64,000 nucleotides of DNA from Neobacillus mesonae (GCA_023715865.1 JAMBOW010000001.1:1984001-2048000); one strand, 5' to 3'; counted from the first letter of the stretch, positions 26,266-35,372 are shown. The notes: a model not told the origin generated them from the letters alone. Numbers and translations are program-made.

Positions 26266-27423
26266 TCAGCCTAACTTGATACCCGTTTCTTTCTCATTCA
26301 AATATTTTAGACCTGTGTATCTTGCTCTCAATGTGTGGGCTGTCTTTATTGCCTTCTCCAGCTGGGTATCTGTCACTCCCAGTTCTTGAATGGTTGCAGC
26401 GCCGCCGGTACGACTTAACCAATCCTGCATTTGCTTCTGTTCGGGCAGATCCTTATAGGCCTCGAACGCTGCCTCTTGACCGCTTTTATACAGGTCACGG
26501 TATATATTCGTAAGCAGTGCTGAAGCAACCCCCACTTTTGCACCGTGTAAAATGGCTGGTTTACCCTGCTCAAGAAATTCCATCTCCAAGCGATGTGAAA
26601 TATGATGCTCTCCTCCGGAAGCCGGCCGGGAATGATCAATGATCAGCATGGAAATCCCTGATGCAATCAGTGCTTCCAGCAATATTTTGACTCCAGCCTT
26701 ACTGCCTTCTGAAATCTCATCCACATGATGAACACAATCCATGAGCGCTTCCTCTGTCATGCGATAAGCCAGCGGGCAATAGGGTTCTCCTCCAAGATCC
26801 CGTGATATTTTCCAGTCAGCCAGGGATGTAAATTTGCCCAGCATATCCCCAAAACCTGCAGCCGTCATGACTTGGGGAGACTTCTCCAGCACAGACAAAT
26901 CGGCAAAGATCGCCTCCGGCGGTATAGCTTGAAACGTCTGCTTCGTTCCGTCCACAATAAGTGGTGCACCTGCTGAAGTAAACCCGTCAACGGAGGCCGC
27001 AGTTGGAACCGAAATAAAAGGCTTGCCCATCTTGAAGCATACAAACCGGACAAGGTCATGAATCGTCCCGGAACCAACTGCGATGACTGCATCGCAATCT
27101 CTAGAAACGCCAAGCAGCACTTTAACAATAAAAGCCTCGTCAGCAACGACCTCTCCCCCCGCGTTCCGAGGCAGAAACAGCTCATGTGCCGTTATACCTG
27201 CTGCTCCTAGATGAGCAATAACCTGATCGCCAGCCGCTTGCTTCGTATACTCGTCGAATACAATGGTTACTTGGTTATAATTTTGACTACTCACGTAAGG
27301 TGCAATTTGAGAAAGTGCCCCTTCTTCCAAGCAAATATGCATTTTTACTGTGCGATGCGGATTACCGCAGGTACAATCGGCTGCCTCTTCATTCCATCGT
27401 GCAATTTGATCATTCATATTCAT
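26266..27423 (-). CDS. araM: sn-Glycerol-1-phosphate dehydrogenase
   Basis: 385 residues. AraM/EgsA reduces dihydroxyacetone phosphate to sn-glycerol 1-phosphate, used in Bacillus for heptaprenylglyceryl phosphate. The iron-dehydrogenase-like fold shows DAVIAVGSGTIHDLVRF (NAD(P) loop, ~110), FISVPTAASVDGFTSAGAPL (~140), a metal Asp in FGDMLGKFTSLADW (~195) and the His ligands in SRPASGGEHHISHRLE (~270) and AILHGAKVGVA (~290). The B. subtilis enzyme is a nickel-dependent homodimer. AGGAGG precedes the ATG. The AraR-type sites on both sides suggest arabinose control although no araABD genes lie here; a large arabinofuranosidase is encoded 12 kb away. Confidence 0.9.
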   Translation of the reverse strand: MNMNDQIARWNEEAADCTCGNPHRTVKMHICLEEGALSQIAPYVSSQNYNQVTIVFDEYTKQAAGDQVIAHLGAAGITAHELFLPRNAGGEVVADEAFIVKVLLGVSRDCDAVIAVGSGTIHDLVRFVCFKMGKPFISVPTAASVDGFTSAGAPLIVDGTKQTFQAIPPEAIFADLSVLEKSPQVMTAAGFGDMLGKFTSLADWKISRDLGGEPYCPLAYRMTEEALMDCVHHVDEISEGSKAGVKILLEALIASGISMLIIDHSRPASGGEHHISHRLEMEFLEQGKPAILHGAKVGVASALLTNIYRDLYKSGQEAAFEAYKDLPEQKQMQDWLSRTGGAATIQELGVTDTQLEKAIKTAHTLRARYTGLKYLNEKETGIKLG

Positions 27424-27466
27424 GACAAATCATCCTCCTGCATCTGGTTTATATCATTAGTTTCCA

Positions 27467-27482
27467 ATATGTACGTACAAAT
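27467..27482 (-). promoter_or_regulatory. AraR-type operator upstream of araM
   Basis: ATATGTACGTACAAAT, differing at one position from the palindromic core found 1.2 kb downstream at 26217-26248. It lies 44 bp before the araM start, a normal place for a repressor site. Confidence 0.65.
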
Positions 27483-27496
27483 TGTCAATTCAAAAC

Positions 27497-27530
27497 AAAA
27501 AATAAAGACAGCAAACTGCTGCCTTTATCC
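27497..27530 (-). terminator. Terminator of the ABC exporter genes
   Basis: TAAAGACAGCA pairs with TGCTGCCTTTA (one G-T); on the minus strand the stem runs into TTTTTTGTTTT. Confidence 0.88.
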
Positions 27531-27550
27531 CTGTTAGAGGTCACATAGGA

Positions 27551-28699
27551 CTAAATAAACGTTCTTGTATCGTTGTTTCTACTAAATTTGTATACTGCGA
27601 TCAAAGAAAGTGCAGCCGCGAAGCCAGTTAGAATGAGCAGATTCAAATATAGTCCGGACAGTGCAGCACCGTTCTGCAGCTTATCGACGGTTTCCAGCAG
27701 CCAGTATTGCGGCATAAAGTTAGAGAACTGTCTAAAATTCTCCGGAATGATTTCCAGTGGAAAGTAGCAGCCTGCAATCAGACAGGAAGGGGTAATGATC
27801 AGATTTTGCAGAGCTCCTGCCATTCTAGTTCCGCTGGCAAAAGCGACGATCACGAGAGCTACAGCGATAGCCGCCAGGCCGAATAACAGCATAATGGCAA
27901 CAAATTGTACAGCAGGTATACCCGAATCAATGTGCAGCACCTGCTTCATGAAAAATAACGTTATTACGATTTGCACAAACAACATCATAAAATTAACAAT
28001 GACATTGGATAAAACATAAGTCTTAGATGACACGGGTGAAGCCATGATCCGGAAAAACGTCCGGTTTTCTTTTTCCTTGAGGATGAATGCTGTCATATTT
28101 GCCGTAGAGAACATCATCAGAGCAACCAGGAAACCAATCGTTTGATAAGTCGCATTTTTGACGGCCGCTGTATCTTCTACCTCAATCGAAGAGAGTTTAA
28201 AGCTCTGACTGCTGTAATCCTCATAGAGCGACGCAAACATTTGCTGATCTCCTGCAGCATATTTCCCAATCGCAGCAACGTTGCTGATATAGTTGTGCAG
28301 CATTGATTTTACAAAAGCGGTTACTGTTGCACCTTTCACAGATATCATCTCGATATGATCCGGATTACCGCTCTGGACACTTTCTGCAAAACCTTGCTTA
28401 AAGATTACCGCTGTGTCTGAGTTTCCGGCGGCAATGGCCTTTTTCATCGACTCTTCATCAGTAACTGTGACCTGAACCTTATTTAATCGCTCTATAAAAG
28501 AAATCGTATCTTTTGTGATTTCCTGCTCTCCATCCAGATTGACGATTGAAACCCGCAGCGGGGCACCGCTGCCTCCAGCATGAATCGCCATACTTACCAG
28601 CGCTGCGATTATAGGAAGAATGAACAAAATAAAAATGTTTGATTTTTTTCGAAGCACAGTAAATATTGTTTTTCTAATTAGCCATAGTAAATCCTTCAT
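27551..28699 (-). CDS. ABC-2 type transporter permease (second permease)
   Basis: 382 residues. One N-terminal membrane helix (FILFILPIIAALVSMAI), a large extracytoplasmic domain (~45-185), then five helices in the C-terminal third, the ABC-2/YhgE-like exporter layout. RRTF-like turn FRIMASPVSSKTYVLSNV and TPSCLIAGCYFPLEIIPENFRQFSNFMPQYWLLE are standard ABC-2 motifs. The ORF runs 37 codons upstream, but AGGAGGAGTATAAA precedes the ATG at 28699. Encoded 1 bp after the sister permease, so they probably form a heterodimer with the ATPase upstream. Substrate unknown; a peptide, lipid or antibiotic is usual for this class. Confidence 0.9.
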   Translation of the reverse strand: MKDLLWLIRKTIFTVLRKKSNIFILFILPIIAALVSMAIHAGGSGAPLRVSIVNLDGEQEITKDTISFIERLNKVQVTVTDEESMKKAIAAGNSDTAVIFKQGFAESVQSGNPDHIEMISVKGATVTAFVKSMLHNYISNVAAIGKYAAGDQQMFASLYEDYSSQSFKLSSIEVEDTAAVKNATYQTIGFLVALMMFSTANMTAFILKEKENRTFFRIMASPVSSKTYVLSNVIVNFMMLFVQIVITLFFMKQVLHIDSGIPAVQFVAIMLLFGLAAIAVALVIVAFASGTRMAGALQNLIITPSCLIAGCYFPLEIIPENFRQFSNFMPQYWLLETVDKLQNGAALSGLYLNLLILTGFAAALSLIAVYKFSRNNDTRTFI

Positions 28700-28700
28700 T

Positions 28701-29825
28701 TTATACTCCTCCTGTCTTACGCATAAAAGCGGCGGAAAATATGAGCAGGAGAGCACTAAGACCCACATTAAGAGCAACAACCGGAATGACGGCTTGCGCA
28801 TTCCCTGCAAAGATAACTTGTATTAATGCCTGATTAGCCCAATAAAGCGGAGAGAACTGAACGACATAGCTTAGGAGGCCGCTCTCCATGTGTATCGGGA
28901 AATAAGCTCCACCGACAAAGGATGCAATTTGAATGATAATTATTATGACTGCATGACTTGCTCCATCTTTAAATAGATAGCTACACGCTAGACCAAGACT
29001 AACCGCGAGTAAAATCTCGGTGAACAACAGCACAAATACCGCAGTATAATTCGAGCCCCAATCCGCTTGGAATACAAATTTGCTGAACAAGACTACCACT
29101 GCAACGCATAAGAAATTGATCAAAGCAGAAGCCAAAACTTTACCTGTGAAGATGGTTCCTTTGGACACAGGTGATGCATACAAGCGAATATGCGTTCCGC
29201 GTGTAACTTCTCCTCGAATCAAATAACTCGCAGATAAGGCACTGTAGAGGGCGATCATTGTAGACATCGTAATGGCGTAATAATCGATTGACCGTGGCTG
29301 CTTATCCGGATTTAATCCGACTTCCTGTATAAAGCTGCCGTAGGAGCTTTGTGCCGCCAGGATTTGGCCTGCCGCTGCTGGGTCAGCCTTCACTGCAGCT
29401 GCCATGAGATTATATTGATCTGCAAACACAGTGAGCATCCCCTGCACGATATTGTTTTCAATCGAGTCTTTGGGGTTACCGTAATACTGTATTCCATCAT
29501 CGGTTAGTTCTGCGTATGCGGTATACTCATCCTCTTGAATGACTTTCTGTCCATCTGTCTCTTCTGCTGCAGAAGTAAAGGACACACCTTCCTGCTCCAG
29601 CGCTTCCATAAAGCCGGACCATGAAGCGTTTAGTTGTTCATTACTGGTATTATTTTTATAAATTAAGCTTAAGGAATCCATCTCGTAATCGCTGGAGAAT
29701 GCATTGGTTAATGCACTGCCAAGAATAATCATCAGGACAATCGGGAAAGCGATCATGAATACAAACGTCCTAATATCCCTTAATTCAGTCACTAACTCTT
29801 TACGAATAATATGAAAAACGTTCAT
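28701..29825 (-). CDS. ABC-2 type transporter permease (first permease)
   Basis: 374 residues with the same arrangement as its neighbour: an N-terminal helix (TFVFMIAFPIVLMIILGSAL), a large outer domain (~45-190) and five to six helices after 195. IRLYASPVSKGTIFTGKVLASALINF is the cytosolic coupling region, and GGAYFPIHMESGLLSYVVQFSPLYWANQALIQ the conserved ABC-2 motif near the end. AGGAGG lies 8 bp before the ATG. It follows the ATPase gene by 11 bp, so ATPase-permease-permease are one transcription unit. The two permeases are distantly similar to one another, as expected from duplication. Confidence 0.9.
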   Translation of the reverse strand: MNVFHIIRKELVTELRDIRTFVFMIAFPIVLMIILGSALTNAFSSDYEMDSLSLIYKNNTSNEQLNASWSGFMEALEQEGVSFTSAAEETDGQKVIQEDEYTAYAELTDDGIQYYGNPKDSIENNIVQGMLTVFADQYNLMAAAVKADPAAAGQILAAQSSYGSFIQEVGLNPDKQPRSIDYYAITMSTMIALYSALSASYLIRGEVTRGTHIRLYASPVSKGTIFTGKVLASALINFLCVAVVVLFSKFVFQADWGSNYTAVFVLLFTEILLAVSLGLACSYLFKDGASHAVIIIIIQIASFVGGAYFPIHMESGLLSYVVQFSPLYWANQALIQVIFAGNAQAVIPVVALNVGLSALLLIFSAAFMRKTGGV

Positions 29826-29836
29826 CCTATTCCCTC

Positions 29837-30772
29837 CTAATCCCGCAGTTTACGGCCTGTTAATGTTAAGAATACCGTTTCCAGGTTAGGAGCCTGCTCT
29901 TCAACCGAGCGAATTTCAACTTCGTGAACCATCAATTGATAAATAATCTGATTAAGATTGTTTACTTCGGATTTGGACTTGATTTGAATCATTTGATCCT
30001 CTGCCTTAACCTGCATCACTCCCTGGATCTCTTGCAATCGCTCTATATTCAGAGGAAGATCTGACTTAAATCCGATCCAAATATCCTTCGTATCTGTAAT
30101 TGTGGATGTGAGCTGTTCCTTCGTTCCCTCCGCTATGATCTTGCCATGGTCTACGATGGCGATGCGGGTGCAAATCTCTTCGACCTCTTCCATATAGTGA
30201 CTTGTGTATATTATTGTGCAGCCCATATTGTTCAACTTTCTAACAGAATCTAATATATAGCTTCTGGACTGAGGATCAATGCCGACTGTAGGCTCATCCA
30301 TAATGATCAGCTTCGGCTGATGAGCTATGGCACAGGCAATATTTAATCTGCGTTTCATTCCGCCTGAGAAATTTTTAGGATACTGTTTCGCTTTATCCGT
30401 AAGTCCGACAAAATTCAGTGCTTCCAAAGCCCTCTCTTTTAGCTCCGCCCCTCTTAGACCATACAAGCCTCCAAAAAAATGAATATTCTCATAGGCCGTC
30501 AGATCCTCATATATGGCCAAATCCTGTGGGACGATGCCGATATTCATCTTGGCAAATCTGCTGTTTTTTGCGATATTTTTACCAAGCAGCCGGATTTCGC
30601 CTTTTGACGCACGCAAGAGAGAGGAAATCAGATTAATCGTTGTACTTTTCCCCGCCCCGTTGGCTCCCAGGAAGCCAAATATTTCACCTTCACGAACCTT
30701 TAAATTCATATGATCTACGGCTACAAAATCCCCGAATTTCTTCGTTAACCCCTCGATTTCCAACACATTCAT
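29837..30772 (-). CDS. ABC transporter ATP-binding protein
   Basis: 311 residues. Walker A GANGAGKSTT (~39), Q-loop VPQDLA (~85), signature FSGGMKRRLNIACAI (~140), Walker B LIIMDEPTVGIDPQSR (~160) and the switch His in YTSHYMEE (~195). The C-terminal extension (~225-311) is the regulatory tail common in drug- and bacteriocin-export ATPases such as CcmA/BcrA types. It powers the two permeases encoded directly downstream. A terminator-like hairpin lies between it and the histidine kinase gene upstream, so the transporter likely has its own, possibly response-regulator-driven, promoter. Confidence 0.92.
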   Translation of the reverse strand: MNVLEIEGLTKKFGDFVAVDHMNLKVREGEIFGFLGANGAGKSTTINLISSLLRASKGEIRLLGKNIAKNSRFAKMNIGIVPQDLAIYEDLTAYENIHFFGGLYGLRGAELKERALEALNFVGLTDKAKQYPKNFSGGMKRRLNIACAIAHQPKLIIMDEPTVGIDPQSRSYILDSVRKLNNMGCTIIYTSHYMEEVEEICTRIAIVDHGKIIAEGTKEQLTSTITDTKDIWIGFKSDLPLNIERLQEIQGVMQVKAEDQMIQIKSKSEVNNLNQIIYQLMVHEVEIRSVEEQAPNLETVFLTLTGRKLRD

Positions 30773-30841
30773 TACGCTTCACTCCCGCTTGCTGAATTTG
30801 ATTTTTATTCAAGCATCTCGATCTGTATCTATCATAAAGAA

Positions 30842-30879
30842 AAAGGATGTCCTTATGACAGTGCATAAGTTCATCCTTT
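30842..30879 (-). terminator. Hairpin between the kinase gene and the ABC exporter genes
   Basis: Two stacked stems, AAAGGATG/CATCCTTT and CTTATG/CATAAG, followed on the minus strand by TTTTTCTTT. It should terminate or attenuate read-through from the two-component genes. Confidence 0.82.
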
Positions 30880-30892
30880 GATATGAGAAATT

Positions 30893-32044
30893 TCATGAAG
30901 AATGAATATGAGAATTCTCCGCCGTTTGTCCATGAGGCAGCAATGTAATGACGCTGAATCCATTTGAACCGTCCACAACCACCGTACCTCCGATCGCTGC
31001 TGCTCTCTCCTCCATTCCTGAAATGCCCAGTCCTTTAACGATACGGTCAGCCCCGATTCCATTATCAGCGACCACGGCTCTAATGAGCTGATTAAGCACC
31101 TGGATTTCAATATGAATTTGATCAGCGTTTGCATATTTAATCGTATTGGTTACAGCTTCCATCATATTCTGATATATGATTCTCCACTGAAGGGGAGTGA
31201 TCACGTCCAGGTCACCGTTATGAACAAATGTAGTATGTATTGCGTGCTTCGCGCTCATCTCATCAACAAACAGCCTTAAACGATTCATTCCCATTTCTTC
31301 AGGCTTTGGTTTCATATCCTTTAAGGTGATCCTGATTTGCTCCAGCCCTCCCTTGGAAATGTGAATCGCATTGTCCAGCAGCTCGTAAGCTTTGGCCTGA
31401 TTACTTGAAAGCAGCCGTTTCGAAGCCTCCATCTGAATGAGTGCTCCTGCCATCGAATGCCCCACCTCATCATGGATTCGCTGGGATAACCGATTGCGTT
31501 CTTCCAGTTTAATTGTATACTCGGATTGTTTAAGGAACTCTTGATTCTCCTGCAAAGAACGCTTAAGCCTATCCATATCGGTCTGTATGGAATCACACCT
31601 CTCGTATAGCTGATCAACCAAAGTTTTATAATACCTGATGGCAGTGTAACCCAAAAAAATTAGCGCAGATACTGTAATATAGGAAAGCAGAACAGTGCTT
31701 GGGACAAGCCATAATGTCAAAAGAAAGATCAAAATAGAATAGACAGGATGCCGATGTAAAGCGACCATAATCTCATACAAGTTAATGGAAAGAAGCAGGA
31801 GAAACGAAGGGTTAATTTCTACTGCGCTTCCTACGACCCATCCCATAGACAATAAATGAATGATAACGGTATATTGGTTATTCTTTAGAATCAACAGAAT
31901 ACAATTTAAGCTTATGTAAATAAGTAAAGCGAATATGAACCAGCCCTTTTCTTGGTGGGCTTGAAAGACCGTACCCGAAATATAAACAAGCAGCAGCAGC
32001 CTGCATCCGACCATCCATAATTCCAAATAATTAACGATCTTCAT
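30893..32044 (-). CDS. Sensor histidine kinase, NarL/DesK-type
   Basis: 383 residues. Five to six membrane helices fill the first ~150 residues with almost no extracellular domain, as in intramembrane-sensing kinases (LiaS/DesK-like). A coiled-coil linker leads to the phosphorylated His in RIHDEVGHSMAGALIQME (~190), HisKA_3 type. The ATPase domain has NTIKYANADQIHIEI (N-box), VVADNGIGAD (G1) and GLGISGMEERAAAIGG (G2). It overlaps the response regulator gene by 14 bp, so the pair is translationally coupled. Likely detects a membrane-active compound handled by the adjacent ABC exporter; the ligand is not known. Confidence 0.92.
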   Translation of the reverse strand: MKIVNYLELWMVGCRLLLLVYISGTVFQAHQEKGWFIFALLIYISLNCILLILKNNQYTVIIHLLSMGWVVGSAVEINPSFLLLLSINLYEIMVALHRHPVYSILIFLLTLWLVPSTVLLSYITVSALIFLGYTAIRYYKTLVDQLYERCDSIQTDMDRLKRSLQENQEFLKQSEYTIKLEERNRLSQRIHDEVGHSMAGALIQMEASKRLLSSNQAKAYELLDNAIHISKGGLEQIRITLKDMKPKPEEMGMNRLRLFVDEMSAKHAIHTTFVHNGDLDVITPLQWRIIYQNMMEAVTNTIKYANADQIHIEIQVLNQLIRAVVADNGIGADRIVKGLGISGMEERAAAIGGTVVVDGSNGFSVITLLPHGQTAENSHIHSS

Positions 32045-32738
32045 CTGAAATCAGCACTTCTCCGGTTAAATAATAAATTGCAATTTGCGTACGATGTTCA
32101 AGACCTGTCTTATTCAAGATGGAAGTAATGTGATTGGCTACTGTTCCTTCGGATAAAAAAAGCTTTTTGGCAATGTTCTTGTTGGATAAGCCTCTCGCAA
32201 TACAGCCCATGATTTCGAGTTCCCGTTCTGTGAATAGTTTGTGGTCTATATGTTCCCCTGCTTGAGAAACAGGAGTTTCTGCATGTGCGGTGCCGTTTGA
32301 TGGGGGAGATTCATGCTGAGTGCTCTGCAGGCCGGTTTTAATTTTATCAAGTACAACGCCTTGCAGCACATGGTGATTCCGATTCACACTCTTAATGGCA
32401 TCTCGTATTTGCTCCGGGTCGTTATTTTTCAACAAATATCCTCTAGCCCCAGCTTGGATTGCCTCAATGACAAATTCATCATCATCAAACGTTGTTAATA
32501 TCAGCGGTCTTGTCTGGGTCAGCTGAGCAATTTGCCGCGTCGCTTCTACTCCATCCATATTAGGCATCTGTATATCGAGCAGCGCAACATCTACTTCGTG
32601 ATGCAGACAGTATCGCACAGCTGCGGCACCATCCTCAACAGCTGCAACAACTTCAAAGTCCTCGAAGCTGGATAAAATAATTTTCATACCTTCCCGGATA
32701 AAAGAATTATCATCCGCTATTAATACTTTGATCTTCAT
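32031..32738 (-). CDS. Response regulator, NarL/LuxR family
   Basis: 235 residues. Receiver domain with the acidic pair in KVLIADDNSFIREGM, the phospho-acceptor Asp in VDVALLDIQMPNMDG (~55), the Thr in PLILTTFDDDEF (~83) and Lys in GYLLKNNDP (~105). A linker of about 35 residues with many polar residues leads to the C-terminal LuxR HTH: FTERELEIMGCIARGLSNKNIAKKLFLSEGTVANHITSIL. It is the first gene of the regulator-kinase pair, with AGGGG 7 bp before the ATG. Probable target: the ABC exporter operon directly downstream, and its own promoter. Confidence 0.93.
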   Translation of the reverse strand: MKIKVLIADDNSFIREGMKIILSSFEDFEVVAAVEDGAAAVRYCLHHEVDVALLDIQMPNMDGVEATRQIAQLTQTRPLILTTFDDDEFVIEAIQAGARGYLLKNNDPEQIRDAIKSVNRNHHVLQGVVLDKIKTGLQSTQHESPPSNGTAHAETPVSQAGEHIDHKLFTERELEIMGCIARGLSNKNIAKKLFLSEGTVANHITSILNKTGLEHRTQIAIYYLTGEVLISDEDR

Positions 32739-32872
32739 GTGTATACCCCTTGTATAGATTGAATTTATTCAGTGAACTTCATTATATGCTTTTTCCACTC
32801 CATATTTAAGATCAATCTTCTTATTTATGGAAACACTAATCATGGCAGTCTCCCCTACCGAATAGTAAAACA

Positions 32873-32906
32873 AAAACAGGCCCCCGAATATTCGGGAGCC
32901 TGTTTA
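32873..32906 (-). terminator. Terminator of tRNA-Leu
   Basis: AAACAGGC pairs with GCCTGTTT, with an inner CCCGAATATTCGGG stem; on the minus strand it ends in TTTTTGTTTT. Confidence 0.88.
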
Positions 32907-32911
32907 ATGTA

Positions 32912-32995
<84 letters not shown>

Positions 32996-33173
32996 AAATC
33001 TATTTGAATACTCTCATATTATATCAATTTGAGCTTTACAATGCAAGTTATTAAGCAAATCCCAACATTCGCATTGAATGTAGTGACAGACGTATCACTC
33101 ACGAGTTATAGAAAGGAACAGACTACTACAGAGCCTGTTCCCATTCAATCTTTCGTAAAGTCTATTCATCTAA

Positions 33174-34316
33174 TTAGTTCCAAATTTCATCTGCTACTTC
33201 TTTAATGAAGGCAAGCTTGTTCCATTGCTGTTCCTCCGTAAGAAGGTTCCCTTCTTCAGTTGAAGCAAATCCGCATTGTGGGCTGAGACAGATCCGGTTA
33301 ATATCCACATATTGTGTTGCTTCCTCAATACGGTTTAGGATCTCTTGCTTATTCTCCAGCTCACCAATTTTGGATGAGAACAGACCGATGACAACCTGCT
33401 GATGGCTTCTGAGGAAACGCAGCGGCTTGAAATCGCCTGCACGGTCTGTATCAAACTCAAGATAAAAAGCATCGTAATTGTCGATACCAAGTAAAGTTTC
33501 AGCAATCGGCTCGTATCCGCCGGAGGAAGCCCATGTAGAATTATAATTACCGCGGCATACATGTGTTGTTACGACAAGATCTTGCGGAAGGTCAACTATA
33601 GCTTCGCTATTTACACGGGCGAGTGTTTCGGCAAGAGCTTTAACGTCGCCTCCATTTTTTGTGAATGCTGCAATGAAGCCTTGATCGCACAGCGCGCCCC
33701 AGGTGCAGTCATCCAGCTGAATGCTGCGGCAGCCAAGCTCATAGAATGCCAGGATTGTCTTGCGGTATGCATCAGCTGTGTCTCTGACAAGCTCATCATT
33801 GTTAGGATAGATCCGCGCCGTAACCTCGCGATATTCTCCGCGCTGCAGCTCGAACAGAAATTGGGCAGGTGCGGGAATCGCTTGACGTGCTACAACATCA
33901 TTGCCTGCGGCTTCTTTTAGGAATTTATAGTGAGCAAGGAACGGATGCTCCGGATTAAATCCCACTTTGCCGGCAAGCTGAGCGGAATCCTTTCTCGTCT
34001 CTGCTCCGACAAATGGGTAACCTTCACTCATTATGACATGCTCCACGCCAGCAAGCCCCCACATGAAATCGAGGTGCCACCAGGAGCGTCTAAACTCACC
34101 GTCTGTGACAGCTTTGAGTCCCACTTCTTTCTGTTTATCAACGAGACGGATGATCTCCGCATCTTCAATCTTTGTCAGCTCTTGTTGAGAAATTTCTCCA
34201 CTCAGAAATTGCGCTCTCGCCTTTCTCAGTGCTTCCGGACGAAGAAAACTGCCTACAATATCATATCTGAAAGGGGTAACCGTTCTCACCTTGGCATCTT
34301 GTGCAATCTGGCTCAT
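33174..34316 (-). CDS. MetE C-terminal-like cobalamin-independent methionine synthase family protein (YxjG/YxjH type)
   Basis: 380 residues. VGSFLRPEALRKA, DGEFRRSWWHLDFMWGL, the substrate-binding IQLDDCTWGALCDQ, VVTTHVCRGNYN (with the zinc His and Cys) and the final ICLSPQCGFAS (zinc Cys) are those of the MetE C-terminal domain. Stand-alone forms such as YxjG/YxjH transfer methyl groups to homocysteine from a donor other than the polyglutamylated folate. The ATG at 34316 has AAAGGAGA 9 bp ahead; the 11 codons upstream are not used. No S-box leader is seen. Palindromes upstream and the LysR gene on the same strand suggest LysR-type control instead. Confidence 0.9.
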   Translation of the reverse strand: MSQIAQDAKVRTVTPFRYDIVGSFLRPEALRKARAQFLSGEISQQELTKIEDAEIIRLVDKQKEVGLKAVTDGEFRRSWWHLDFMWGLAGVEHVIMSEGYPFVGAETRKDSAQLAGKVGFNPEHPFLAHYKFLKEAAGNDVVARQAIPAPAQFLFELQRGEYREVTARIYPNNDELVRDTADAYRKTILAFYELGCRSIQLDDCTWGALCDQGFIAAFTKNGGDVKALAETLARVNSEAIVDLPQDLVVTTHVCRGNYNSTWASSGGYEPIAETLLGIDNYDAFYLEFDTDRAGDFKPLRFLRSHQQVVIGLFSSKIGELENKQEILNRIEEATQYVDINRICLSPQCGFASTEEGNLLTEEQQWNKLAFIKEVADEIWN

Positions 34317-34399
34317 ATGTATCGTTCTCCTTTGATTGAGTAGCATCAAGTAATTTATTGAAAGATTATCATATAAGCCTCGTTATAGAGTAACTCCCA

Positions 34400-34417
34400 A
34401 TAACTATGACCAGTTAT
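34400..34417. promoter_or_regulatory. LysR-type operator between the LysR and MetE-like genes
   Basis: ATAACTATGACCAGTTAT is a perfect 6-bp inverted repeat with a T-N11-A core, the form bound by LysR-type regulators. Related half-sites follow on both sides (GTTATAG at 34382, CTATAAC at 34427), spaced about one and a half to two helical turns, as in LTTR regulatory regions. Confidence 0.6.
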
Positions 34418-34469
34418 AACCAAAAGCTATAACAAGCTGCCTGTTGCTTTCCGGAATCCCCTATGATAT

Positions 34470-35372
34470 TCATTGGATCGCTTCGTGAAGTGCTTCAACA
34501 TAAGCTGTTGCGAGCTTGGACATCAGTGCGTTTTTATGCGCTATCCACCCTACATTGATCGTTTCCTTGCAATCCAGCGGCACAGGAATAATATCGTTCC
34601 CATTCAAATCTGCACTTAATACACCGGTTGAAATGGTATAGCCATTTAATCCGATCAGCAGGTTGAACAGCGTCGCTCTGTCGTTAACCCGAATGCTTTT
34701 CTTATGTGACAAAGTGCTTAGAATCTCTTCCGAAAAGTGAAAAGAATTGTACTCTCCTTGGTCAAAAGATAAATAAGGATACTCCTCCAGCTCTTCGATG
34801 GTCACAATCGACTGTTTAGCGAGCGGATTTTGTACACTGATGAAAATATGGGGCTTCGCGACAAATAGACTGTGAAACTGCAGATTCGCTGATTCCAGCA
34901 GCCGATTAATCACCTTAGCATTAAATTCATTTAAATATAAAATTCCGATCTCGCTGCGCAATGTTTTGACATCTTCGATAATTTCGTAGGTCTTCGTCTC
35001 CCGAAGCGCCAGTTCATATTCTTCCAGTCCGTGTTCCTTTACCAGCTTAACAAAAGCGTTAACTGCAAAGGCGTAATGCTGAGTCGAAACGGAAAAATGC
35101 TGCGGGGAGGGCTTGGCATTCCTGTACCTGCTCTCAAGCAGCTCCGCCTGCTCAGTTACCTGCCTTGCGTAACCCATAAACTCTGCCCCTTCCATGGACA
35201 GTGTAATGCCTTTGTTTGTTCGATCAAAAATCGTGATACCGATCTCTTCCTCCAGCTCCCGAATCGCTTTTGACAGGCTTGGCTGAGAAATAAACAGACG
35301 CTTGGCCGCTTCGTTCATGGACCCACGGTTGGCGACCTCAATGACATATTTTAATTGCTGAAGTGTCGTCAT
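34470..35372 (-). CDS. LysR family transcriptional regulator
   Basis: 300 residues. N-terminal winged HTH (LQQLKYVIEVANRGSMNEAAKRLFISQPSLSKAIRELEEEIGITIFDRTNKGITLS), then the helical linker and a periplasmic-binding-protein-like effector domain (~90-295). LTTRs act as tetramers, activate neighbouring genes in response to a small co-inducer and often repress themselves. AGGAGA lies 3 bp before the ATG. It is encoded immediately upstream of, and in the same direction as, the MetE-like gene with a palindromic LTTR site in between. A role in sulfur or methionine metabolism (as CysL/YtlI types) is inferred only from this position. Confidence 0.9.
   Translation of the reverse strand: MTTLQQLKYVIEVANRGSMNEAAKRLFISQPSLSKAIRELEEEIGITIFDRTNKGITLSMEGAEFMGYARQVTEQAELLESRYRNAKPSPQHFSVSTQHYAFAVNAFVKLVKEHGLEEYELALRETKTYEIIEDVKTLRSEIGILYLNEFNAKVINRLLESANLQFHSLFVAKPHIFISVQNPLAKQSIVTIEELEEYPYLSFDQGEYNSFHFSEEILSTLSHKKSIRVNDRATLFNLLIGLNGYTISTGVLSADLNGNDIIPVPLDCKETINVGWIAHKNALMSKLATAYVEALHEAIQ

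Noticed and set aside
34317..34469. S-box or other riboswitch before the MetE-like gene
   Set aside because: No conserved S-box core and no anti-terminator/terminator pair; the region contains LTTR-type palindromes instead.
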